Numbered from the stretch's first letter, positions 1-5,895 are shown. The stretch: 6,042 nt of DNA from Bacteroidaceae bacterium (GCA_017961965.1 JAGCWG010000240.1:1-6042); one strand, 5' to 3'. Numbers and translations are program-made. The notes: generated by a model not told the origin, from the letters alone.

Positions 1-280
1 ATACTATTCTTGAAATATTGTATGGGAATCACATAGGTTTAAGTACTTTCAAAGTACTGACTAAGTACTGACGAATTAGAGACTAAGTACTGACTATGAA
101 CTTTAGGACAAATGGCGAAGGGGAATATGTAAATTCGTTATTCGATACGACATTATGGAATTTATCGATTTATTCCTATATGGACAATACGGGTTGGAAA
201 GTCTGATGTTGCAAAAGATGCTTGAAAGCGGATAAAATGGTATTTTAGGAGTTGAGGCTATCTATTCTGTGTTGTTTTAT
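1..280. other. Upstream spacer without a supportable gene
   Basis: No convincing gene is visible here. On the + strand the frame beginning at base 3 is open from the window edge to a TGA at 69-71 (22 codons, ending LTKY), so it could be the tail of an upstream gene, but nothing recognisable is encoded. Two tiny ATG frames follow: 96-206 (36 codons, starting MNFRTNGEGEY) and 155-235 (26 codons, starting MEFIDLFLYGQYGLES and ending KMLESG). They overlap in different frames, have no visible ribosome binding site and match no family I know. They may be chance frames or gene remnants. The minus strand shows only very short frames. The region is AT-rich, and its main structure is the 11-bp repeat array at 41-95. 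Confidence 0.5.
41..95. repeat. 11-bp direct repeat array with AGTACT core
   Basis: Five consecutive 11-bp units begin at 41, 52, 63, 74 and 85. The consensus is AAGTACTGACT. The unit at 74 is degenerate (AATTAGAGACT), and the unit at 41 ends TTTCA instead of GACT. Each good unit contains the self-complementary hexamer AGTACT. Units 1 and 2 together form a perfect 17-nt palindrome at 42-58 (AGTACTTT, C, AAAGTACT). The 11-bp period places the cores on one face of the helix, which would suit cooperative binding by a DNA-binding protein. It may equally be a neutral tandem duplication. The array lies about 190 bp upstream of the ATPase promoter, so a regulatory link to that gene is only inference. 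Confidence 0.8.
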
Positions 281-311
281 TTTGTCAGGAGGTTTATTTG
301 GAGTAACTTTG
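281..311 (+). promoter_or_regulatory. Bacteroidetes-type -33/-7 promoter for the ATPase gene
   Basis: TTTG at 281-284 is followed after exactly 19 nt by TAACTTTG at 304-311. This is a full match to the known Bacteroides primary sigma-factor consensus (TTTG at -33, TAnnTTTG at -7). Transcription would start a few bases after 311, leaving a leader of roughly 25-30 nt before the ATG at 344. The leader has no Shine-Dalgarno sequence, as is normal in this phylum. The AGGAGG at 287-292 lies inside the promoter spacer and would not be transcribed. The promoter also argues against any start codon upstream of 311. Confidence 0.7.
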
Positions 312-343
312 TAGCAAATTCATTCAATCGTAAGTTACGTTAC

Positions 344-2932
344 ATGGAAATAAATTCAGGGTACTTTGCAGATTGCCTCTCGTCTGATTCGGATGAGGTG
401 ATAAAGGGCAAAGGACTAAATATCATACCTCCACCAGAGAAGGAACCACTGTGGAAAGGATTCTTGGAGAAATTCAAGGACCCGCTCATCATCGTGCTCG
501 GTGTGGTGTTCGTGTTCTCCGTAGGCGTGTCGCTGTATGAGATTCACTATGCTGGCAAGAGCTGGGAAGTGATGCTCGAACCAGCTGGTGTGTTCATAGC
601 CATGATGCTCGCCACGGGTGTTGGCTTCATCTTTGAGGTCAAGGCAGGTCAGGAGTTCGACATACTGAACAAGGTCAAGGACTCACGTCCCGTCAAGGTG
701 ATACGTCTTGTTGACGGCAAACCTGTGACGAGGGAGATACCTAAGTCGGACGTGGTCGTGGGCGACATCGTAAGGATGGAGAGTGGTGACGAGATTCCTG
801 CCGACGGAGTGGTGGTGGATGCCATCTCGCTCAAGGTGGATGAGTCAATATTCACGGGAGAGCCTTATGCCAACAAGAGTGTGGAGCGTAATGAGGCAAT
901 GGAGGCAGCATATCCAGCCAATTTCCTTCTTCGTGGGGCAACGGTCATCGAGGGTAATGCCGTGATGAAGGTTACAGCCATAGGTATGCAGACAGAGGAA
1001 GGCAAGGGAGTGGCAAAGGTACAGGAAGGTAGCGACGTTAAGACTCCGCTCAACCAGCAGCTTGACAGACTTGGCAAGATGCTTTCCTCTGCAAGCTTGG
1101 TTGTTGGTGCACTCATCATCATCGGAAAGCTGATTTTCTTATTCAGCGATGGCAACAACTTGAACAACCACGAGCCTATCGAGGTGGTGGAGTATGTGCT
1201 TCACTCCCTGATGATAGCCGTAACGCTTATCGTAGTGGCAGTACCTGAGGGATTGCCAATGAGTATCACGGTAAGCCTTGCCATGAGTATGCGTAAGATG
1301 CTGAAGGAAAACAATCTTGTCCGCAAGCTCCATGCCTGCGAGACGATGGGTGCTGCCACCGTCATCTGTACGGACAAGACAGGTACTCTCACCAAGAACC
1401 AGATGACCGTCATGGAACATCTGTTCTTTGGAGACACAGATATGAGTGCAATAGCCCGAAGCATAGCGGTCAACTCTACAGCCGAACTGACGGAAGAGGG
1501 TGGCGAGACACGCCGTATTGGTAATCCTACGGAATGTGCCCTTATCATGTGGCTTATGCAGGAAGGGTATGACTATCGTCAGTTACGCAACGAGACACAC
1601 ATAACCGAACAGCAGCCGTTCAGCACCATGACCAAGTACATGAAGACGGTTACGGCTGACGGTCACACATACTACAAGGGTGCATCTGAGATTCTTCTCG
1701 AACATTGTGAGAAGATAGCAGGTGGCTGGACAAAGGAACAGATATTTGACAGATTGCATGAGTACCAGTCGAAGGCTATGCGTACACTTGGCTTTGCCAT
1801 AGATGATACATTCGTCGGCATCGTCGGTATTGCTGACCCTATACGTGAGGATGTGGCAGAAGCCATACATGTCTGTCGTGACAACGCCAAGGTGAGAGTG
1901 ATAATCGTGACGGGAGATACTCCTGGTACAGCCAACGAGATAGGCAGGCAGATTGGACTTATCTCCGAGGGCGAGACAGGTACGACAATAACAGGTAGCG
2001 AGTTTGCTGCCATGAGCGACGAGGAAGCAAGACGACTCCTTGCCGTAAAGGGTGAGGGAAGTCTCAAGGTCATATCACGTGCACGACCAGACGACAAGGC
2101 ACGACTTGTTACTCTCCTTCAGCAGAATGGCGAGGTGGTTGCCGTGACAGGTGACGGAACGAATGATGCGCCTGCACTCAGCAAGGCACAGGTCGGTCTC
2201 TCCATGGGTGACGGTACGGCACGTGCCAAGGAGGCATCTGACATAACCATCATCGATAACTCATTCTCAAGTATCAACAAGGCAATACTCTGGGGACGCT
2301 CACTCTATCAGAACATACGTAGGTTCATCATCTTCCAGTTGACCATCAACATGTGTGCATGCGTGATAGTCATGTTCGGTGCTTTCGTGGGTATTGAGTC
2401 ACCACTTGGTGTGACACAGATGTTGTGGGTAAACCTCATCATGGACACCTTTGCGGCTATGGCTCTGTCTTCGTTGCCTGCCGACAAGAGGGTCCTCAAT
2501 GAGTCCCCACGCAATCCGGAGAGCAACATAATAGACCGTAGCATGGCAAAGATGATTCTCGGCTTCGGTCTTCTGTTCTTCGGCATCCTTTCGGCTGTAT
2601 GGCTTTATTTGCCACACGAGTATTTCTTCACCGTGTTCGTTGTTATCCAGTTCTGGAACATCTTCAACGTGAGGTATTACAACACGGATGGTAGCGTGAT
2701 AAAGTCTGTATGTCTCTTCTTCAAGGACAGGGAAACATTCAAGGCTAATACGAGCATGACATTTGTCTTGATTGCCTTGGTAATCCTCGTAGGACAGATA
2801 CTCATCACCACCTTCGGCGGAAAGATGTTTGAGGTAGAAAGAGCACTCACCTTGCAGGAATGGTTGTGGATTCTCCTCTGTACAAGTCCTGTACTCGTGA
2901 TACCAGACGGCCTGAGGAGAATTAAAAATTAA
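344..2932 (+). CDS. P-type calcium-translocating ATPase, PMCA-like
   Basis: An 862-residue inner-membrane pump that uses ATP to export Ca2+ (P2B/PMCA type). Residue numbers count from the ATG at 344. The actuator loop has TGEP at 171-174. The phosphorylation motif DKTGTLT is at 344-350, with Asp344 the phosphorylated residue. The nucleotide-binding KGA is at 445-447 and the hinge TGDGTNDAPAL at 603-613. M4 carries PEGLP (301-305), and M6 carries NLIMD, giving the Ca2+ ligands Glu302, Asn697 and Asp701. M5 reads FQLTINM and lacks the site-I glutamate of SERCA pumps, so one Ca2+ per cycle is expected. Ten membrane segments can be placed: two near 46-65 and 79-98, two near 247-267 and 285-305, and six between 661 and 856. 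An in-frame GTG at 269 would add 25 residues, but it lies upstream of the promoter at 281-311 and is rejected. The first 30 or so residues are AT-rich, and the usual N-terminal cytoplasmic motif before PPEKEPLW looks shortened. Family certain; ion specificity inferred from the motifs. Confidence 0.95.
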   Translation: MEINSGYFADCLSSDSDEVIKGKGLNIIPPPEKEPLWKGFLEKFKDPLIIVLGVVFVFSVGVSLYEIHYAGKSWEVMLEPAGVFIAMMLATGVGFIFEVKAGQEFDILNKVKDSRPVKVIRLVDGKPVTREIPKSDVVVGDIVRMESGDEIPADGVVVDAISLKVDESIFTGEPYANKSVERNEAMEAAYPANFLLRGATVIEGNAVMKVTAIGMQTEEGKGVAKVQEGSDVKTPLNQQLDRLGKMLSSASLVVGALIIIGKLIFLFSDGNNLNNHEPIEVVEYVLHSLMIAVTLIVVAVPEGLPMSITVSLAMSMRKMLKENNLVRKLHACETMGAATVICTDKTGTLTKNQMTVMEHLFFGDTDMSAIARSIAVNSTAELTEEGGETRRIGNPTECALIMWLMQEGYDYRQLRNETHITEQQPFSTMTKYMKTVTADGHTYYKGASEILLEHCEKIAGGWTKEQIFDRLHEYQSKAMRTLGFAIDDTFVGIVGIADPIREDVAEAIHVCRDNAKVRVIIVTGDTPGTANEIGRQIGLISEGETGTTITGSEFAAMSDEEARRLLAVKGEGSLKVISRARPDDKARLVTLLQQNGEVVAVTGDGTNDAPALSKAQVGLSMGDGTARAKEASDITIIDNSFSSINKAILWGRSLYQNIRRFIIFQLTINMCACVIVMFGAFVGIESPLGVTQMLWVNLIMDTFAAMALSSLPADKRVLNESPRNPESNIIDRSMAKMILGFGLLFFGILSAVWLYLPHEYFFTVFVVIQFWNIFNVRYYNTDGSVIKSVCLFFKDRETFKANTSMTFVLIALVILVGQILITTFGGKMFEVERALTLQEWLWILLCTSPVLVIPDGLRRIKN

Positions 2933-2957
2933 GAATTCAAAAATCAAAATTTAATGT

Positions 2958-3098
2958 GGAATTAGGAATGAGGAATTAGGAATGAGTAATAATAAGCACC
3001 GTCAGATGTATTTAGCCGAATGGCTATTACTCATTACTAATTGCTAATTACTCATTACTAATTGCTAATTACTCATTACACATTGCTCATTACTCATC
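2958..3098. repeat. Inverted array of 7-bp repeats between ATPase and CHR genes
   Basis: The left arm (2958-2992) is five heptamers: GGAATTA, GGAATGA, GGAATTA, GGAATGA, GTAATAA. The right arm (3026-3095) is ten heptamers in opposite orientation, cycling ATTACTC, ATTACTA, ATTGCTA, so it also shows a 21-bp higher-order period (copies at 3026, 3047 and 3068). The arms pair: 2975-2990 is complementary to 3026-3041 at 15 of 16 positions, and the match continues outward more loosely. The 33-nt centre contains a small hairpin, AGCC (3014-3017) with GGCT (3022-3025). The array stops about 10 nt before the next start codon. It has no U-tract typical of a terminator. Function unknown; possibilities include an mRNA-stabilising or expression-modulating hairpin, or a simple expanded repeat. 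Confidence 0.85.
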
Positions 3099-3106
3099 GA
3101 CAAGAT

Positions 3107-3640
3107 ATGGGTATATATACAGATTTGTTCGTAACATTCTCCAAGATTGGGGGCTTCACCCTTGGTGGTGGCTATGCCATGGTTCCCGTTATGGAGAAAG
3201 AGATAGTTGACAAGAAACAATGGCTCACCAAGGAAGAGTTCATGGACATCCTTGTGGTGGCTCAGAGTACGCCGGGTCTGTTTGCCATAGACATGGCTTC
3301 GCATATCGGCTATAAGTTCAAGGGTGTATCAGGAGGAATAGTGTCGGCACTCGGTGTGGCAGGTCCTTCCATCATCGCCATACTGCTTATCGCCATGTTC
3401 TTCCAGTCGTTCAAGGATAACGAATATGTGGAGAAATTCTTCATGGGCGTACGTCCTTGTGTCGTGGCACTCATCCTTGCCCCTTGCTTCAGTATGGCAA
3501 AGTCGGCAAAGATAACGTGGTACAATGTATGGATTCCTATCGTATGTGCCCTCCTCATCTGTGCCTTCGGCATCTCACCTATATGGTGCATCGTCGGAGC
3601 AGGAATAGGGGGATATGTGTATGGAAAAGTGGCCCCCTAA
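3107..3640 (+). CDS. chrA: CHR-family (chromate-type) transporter, first short-chain subunit
   Basis: A 177-residue inner-membrane protein with a single CHR domain, i.e. half of the two-domain ChrA transporter. The N-terminal signature FTLGGGYAM is at 17-25, followed by QSTPGL (53-58), GY (68-69) and GVRPCVVAL (114-122), all typical of the family. Hydrophobic stretches suggest membrane segments near 78-100, 115-133, 138-155 and 157-173. Short CHR proteins usually occur as adjacent pairs that act together, as in Bacillus subtilis, and the partner is the next gene. Family members export chromate; the natural substrate in this organism may be another oxyanion. The start at ATG 3107 places the CHR signature where expected. 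A TTG at 3062 would merely translate the heptamer array. The stop codon and the last two residues (AP) lie inside the left arm of a REP-like element, so that element fixes the C-terminus. Confidence 0.93.
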   Translation: MGIYTDLFVTFSKIGGFTLGGGYAMVPVMEKEIVDKKQWLTKEEFMDILVVAQSTPGLFAIDMASHIGYKFKGVSGGIVSALGVAGPSIIAILLIAMFFQSFKDNEYVEKFFMGVRPCVVALILAPCFSMAKSAKITWYNVWIPIVCALLICAFGISPIWCIVGAGIGGYVYGKVAP

Positions 3641-3761
3641 CCCCCGAAGGGGGCAGCCATTCGGAACGCTTGGTACAAACATTTGTAAAATCAGAATAAG
3701 GATTAAATAATAATGGTCTCCACCCCTATCCGGAGGCCGCCCCCTTCGGGGGTTGGGGGGC
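3632..3761. repeat. REP-like inverted element between the two CHR genes
   Basis: Two GC-rich 27-nt arms, 3632-3658 and 3735-3761, are reverse complements at 25 of 27 positions. Each arm also holds its own small hairpin: CCCCC-GAA-GGGGG (3641-3653) on the left and CCCCC-TTC-GGGGG (3740-3752) on the right. The 76-nt interior is AT-rich and includes TACAAA-CA-TTTGTA (3674-3687). The left arm contains the TAA of the upstream CHR gene (3638-3640), and the right arm ends 5 nt before the ATG of the downstream one. A related pair occurs at 5725-5880, so this is a dispersed family rather than a local accident. Paired inverted palindromes of this kind resemble REP doublets or a small non-autonomous mobile element. 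In RNA the arms could form either one long stem or two separate hairpins. Confidence 0.85.
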
Positions 3762-3766
3762 TTGAT

Positions 3767-4339
3767 ATGGTATTTCTAAAATTATTCATAGTATTCTCAA
3801 AGATAGGTATCTTCAACTTTGGTGGAGGATATGCTATGCTTTCACTCATACAGAACGAGGTGGTGTATAAGAACCATTGGCTCACGGTAAGCGAGTTTAC
3901 GGACATCGTGGCTGTGAGTCAGTCAACACCAGGACCTATTGGCATCAACTGTGCCACATACGCTGGTTATACTGCGGTAATAAACGAAGGTTATCCTGAA
4001 TGGATGGCTGTGCTCGGAGCAGTCATAGCATCACTCAGCATCATCTGGCTACCATTCATTCTGATGATACTTATCAGCAAGGCACTCTTGAAGCATAGCA
4101 AGTCACGTGGTGTACAATCCGTATTCGGCACACTCCGTCCTGCCATTGTGGGATTGCTCGTGTCGGCAGCCGTGATGCTTATGTCTGAGGAGAACTTTGG
4201 CAATCCAAAGGAATCAACATTTGTGTTTATAGTAAGCATACTCATCTTCCTGTTCTCGTTCTTCGGAACACGCAAATTCAAGATTCATCCGATACTGATG
4301 ATTCTTCTTTGCGGACTTGCAGGATTGATAATATATTAA
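3767..4339 (+). CDS. chrA: CHR-family (chromate-type) transporter, second short-chain subunit
   Basis: A 190-residue inner-membrane protein and the partner of the preceding CHR gene. It has the same landmarks: FNFGGGYAM (16-24), QSTPGP (52-57), GY (67-68) and GTLRPAIVGL (121-130). Hydrophobic stretches lie near 82-105, 123-139, 151-167 and 173-190. The pair would make a two-subunit transporter equivalent to one full-length ChrA; short CHR partners are thought to insert in opposite orientations. The start is set at ATG 3767, because the longer in-frame ATG at 3713 would only translate the REP-like arm into a proline- and glycine-rich stretch (RRPPPSGVGG) absent from CHR proteins. There is no Shine-Dalgarno sequence; the GC-rich arm ends 5 nt upstream, so folding of that arm could affect initiation. 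Substrate not proven from sequence. Confidence 0.93.
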   Translation: MVFLKLFIVFSKIGIFNFGGGYAMLSLIQNEVVYKNHWLTVSEFTDIVAVSQSTPGPIGINCATYAGYTAVINEGYPEWMAVLGAVIASLSIIWLPFILMILISKALLKHSKSRGVQSVFGTLRPAIVGLLVSAAVMLMSEENFGNPKESTFVFIVSILIFLFSFFGTRKFKIHPILMILLCGLAGLIIY

Positions 4340-4446
4340 GTTTGTGAGTTTATATGTTTTTGAGTTTTTTTGTTTTCGCGGAATAAGCTATCCGCAAGAA
4401 CATAAAAACTTACAAACTCAAAAACATAAAAACTTAAAAACTCAAA
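4340..4446. repeat. Inverted array of 8-bp repeats between CHR and peptidase genes
   Basis: The left arm (4340-4379) is five octamers with consensus GTTTNNNN: GTTTGTGA, GTTTATAT, GTTTTTGA, GTTTTTTT, GTTTTCGC. It starts on the base right after the stop codon of the CHR gene. The right arm (4399-4446) is six octamers in the opposite sense: AACATAAA, AACTTACA, AACTCAAA, then the same three with one change, giving a 24-bp super-repeat (23 of 24 identical). At the centre GCGGA (4378-4382) pairs with TCCGC (4391-4395) around an 8-nt loop. The whole spacer can fold as one imperfect stem of about 43 bp. It ends 3 nt before the peptidase ATG. The core is not followed by a U-tract on the + strand, so it is not a classical terminator. 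Function unknown. Confidence 0.85.
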
Positions 4447-4449
4447 GAA

Positions 4450-5721
4450 ATGACAGAAACAAGCAATACATATACACTTGATAACGGGCTAAGGATAATC
4501 CACATATCATCACCAACCAATGTGGCGTATTGTGGAGTGTCCATAGATGCTGGTACTCGTGACGAACTGGAAACAGAGCATGGTATGGCACATTTCTGCG
4601 AACACATGATGTTCAAGGGAACGGAACGCCGTAAGGCTTGGCATATCATCAACCGTCTGGAGAGTGTGGGAGGCGACCTTAATGCCTATACCAACAAGGA
4701 AGAGACGGTTGTCTATTCAGCTTTCCTCAAGGAACATCTGCCTCGTGCCATAGAGCTGTTGGCAGATATCGTATTCCATAGCACCTATCCACAGAGCGAG
4801 ATAGACAAGGAGTCGGAGGTCATAGTTGATGAGATAGAGAGTTACAACGACTCACCATCCGAGCTTATCTTCGACAAGTTTGAGGATATCATCTATGAGA
4901 ACTCATCACTTGGACATGACATACTCGGTACGCCAGAGATGGTTCGAGGATTCTCGTCGGAAGATGCCAAGGCATTTGTCAATCGCCTCTACCGTCCTGA
5001 CAAGATGGTGCTGTTTGTCTTTGGAGCGGTTAAGTTCAACGATGTCGTTCGTCTTGCCAAGAAATACTTCGGCAACGAGGGTACGAAGATGATAGACAAG
5101 GACAAGGCAAATGCAAATAACGAAAATGCAGATGCTCCACCACCGCCTCCACCGCCATTATGTGCTTCGGCAGGCAAGACGATAGTGGAGAATCGTGACA
5201 CGCATCAGGCACACGTCATGATTGGTTGTCCAGCCTATTCGTCAGAGTCGAACAACCGTATCGTGATGTATTTCCTCAACAACATACTCGGAGGACCAGG
5301 TATGAACTCACGCCTCAACATCGCCCTTCGTGAACACAGAGGACTTGTATATACCGTTGAGAGTTCGCTCACGAACTATACGGACACAAGTACCTTTGCC
5401 ATCTACTTCGGTTGTGACGAGGAAGATGTGAACAAGTGTATCAAGATTGTGCGCAAGGAACTTGACAAGCTTATGGAGGCTCCGCTCTCCGAACGTCAGT
5501 TTGCTGCCTACATGAAGCAGATAGAAGGACAGATTGGTGTGGCTTGTGACAACTTCGAGAATTATGCTCTCGACATGGCAAAGTGTTATCTCCACTACAA
5601 CAAGTTTGAGGGTATGGAAGATACATACAACCAGCTTCACAAGGTCACTCCGGAGCGACTGCACGAAGTGGCAAAGGAGATACTGGCAGAGGAAAGACTC
5701 GTGACGCTGGTGTTTAAGTAA
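4450..5721 (+). CDS. M16 family zinc metallopeptidase
   Basis: A 423-residue, half-size member of the M16 (pitrilysin/processing-peptidase) family. The inverted zinc motif HFCEH is at 48-52: His48 and His52 bind zinc and Glu51 is the catalytic base. The distal ligand is probably Glu128 in VIVDEIE, at the expected spacing. The C-terminal half has LREHRGLVYTVES (293-305), which carries the conserved substrate-binding Arg/Tyr region, and the typical Bacteroidetes stretch NNILGGPGMNSRLN (277-290). Both halves of the peptidase fold are present, so it looks active. Between them, residues 211-240 form a low-complexity linker with Asn/Ala/Asp and seven prolines (230-236), longer than I would expect. 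There is no signal peptide, so it is probably cytoplasmic. An in-frame stop at 4435-4437 makes ATG 4450 the first available start. Its physiological substrate is unknown. Confidence 0.93.
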   Translation: MTETSNTYTLDNGLRIIHISSPTNVAYCGVSIDAGTRDELETEHGMAHFCEHMMFKGTERRKAWHIINRLESVGGDLNAYTNKEETVVYSAFLKEHLPRAIELLADIVFHSTYPQSEIDKESEVIVDEIESYNDSPSELIFDKFEDIIYENSSLGHDILGTPEMVRGFSSEDAKAFVNRLYRPDKMVLFVFGAVKFNDVVRLAKKYFGNEGTKMIDKDKANANNENADAPPPPPPPLCASAGKTIVENRDTHQAHVMIGCPAYSSESNNRIVMYFLNNILGGPGMNSRLNIALREHRGLVYTVESSLTNYTDTSTFAIYFGCDEEDVNKCIKIVRKELDKLMEAPLSERQFAAYMKQIEGQIGVACDNFENYALDMAKCYLHYNKFEGMEDTYNQLHKVTPERLHEVAKEILAEERLVTLVFK

Positions 5722-5724
5722 AAA

Positions 5725-5880
5725 GCCCCACCCCAGCCCTCCACAAGGGGAGGGAGACTGGACGAGTGACAATGGCTAACGCTCTGGCACTTTATTATTA
5801 GATGAATAATTAAACATATAAACAATCCTTCTCATGATTCCTGATGGCATCACTCCCCTCGGGGAGGTTAGGTGGGGGCC
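5725..5880. repeat. Second REP-like inverted element, between peptidase and murF
   Basis: The left arm (about 5725-5756) and right arm (about 5851-5880) are GC-rich and roughly reverse-complementary: GCCCCACC at 5725-5732 opposes GGTGGGGGC at 5871-5879. Each arm has its own hairpin, CCCTCC/GGAGGG (5737-5742 with 5749-5754) and CTCCCC/GGGGAG (5853-5858 with 5861-5866). The arms share the pattern GCCCC, ACC, CCCC, AAGGGG with the element at 3632-3761. The AT-rich interiors share AACGCT and a GAATAA/TTAAA patch, so both may descend from one ancestral element, though that interior match is weak by eye. No coding potential is seen in 5757-5850. The element starts 3 nt after the peptidase stop codon and ends 15 nt before murF. 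Confidence 0.75.
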
Positions 5881-5889
5881 TAATTTTTT
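5851..5889 (+). terminator. Possible terminator-like hairpin just upstream of murF
   Basis: The right arm of the REP-like element contains CTCCCC/GGGGAG, then TTAGG (5868-5872) pairing with CCTAA (5879-5883), followed at once by six T (5884-5889). If the whole arm pairs with 5725-5756, the long stem also ends just before this T-tract. On the opposite strand the left arm is likewise followed by a T run (complement of 5720-5724), so the shape is bidirectional. However, the T-tract ends only 6 nt before the murF ATG and leaves no room for a downstream promoter, so strong termination here would silence murF. It may be weak, attenuating, or not a terminator at all. Confidence 0.3.
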
Positions 5890-5895
5890 AGTACT

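Noticed and set aside
287..300. AGGAGG followed by TTG, looking like a ribosome binding site and start
   Set aside because: The TTG is out of frame with the ATPase and meets TAA two codons later; the motif also lies within the promoter spacer.
269..343. GTG-initiated 25-residue N-terminal extension of the ATPase
   Set aside because: It begins upstream of an exact promoter match at 281-311, has a non-ATG start and is unlike the family N-terminus.
2399..2947. 182-codon open frame on the minus strand
   Set aside because: It lies antisense to the conserved M6-M10 part of the ATPase, shows no known domain and is explained as a shadow of the real gene.
2958..3098. CRISPR array
   Set aside because: Units are 7 or 21 bp, contiguous and without unique spacers, and they occur in two opposite orientations.
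3062..3106. TTG start giving the first CHR protein 15 extra residues
   Set aside because: The extension is just the translated heptamer repeat (LITHYTLLITH); ATG 3107 fits the family.
3713..3766. ATG start giving the second CHR protein 18 extra residues
   Set aside because: The extension is the translated GC-rich repeat arm, with no resemblance to CHR N-termini.
344..4339. A dedicated metal-resistance island (ATPase plus chromate transporters)
   Set aside because: The ATPase has calcium-pump motifs rather than heavy-metal CPC or metal-binding motifs, and there is no chromate reductase, regulator or mobile gene nearby.
4340..4446. Rho-independent terminator after the second CHR gene
   Set aside because: The GCGGA/TCCGC stem is short and followed by A-rich, not T-rich, sequence on the + strand.
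5308..5772. 154-codon open frame on the minus strand
   Set aside because: It is antisense to the conserved C-terminal half of the M16 peptidase and starts inside a repeat arm; no family resemblance.
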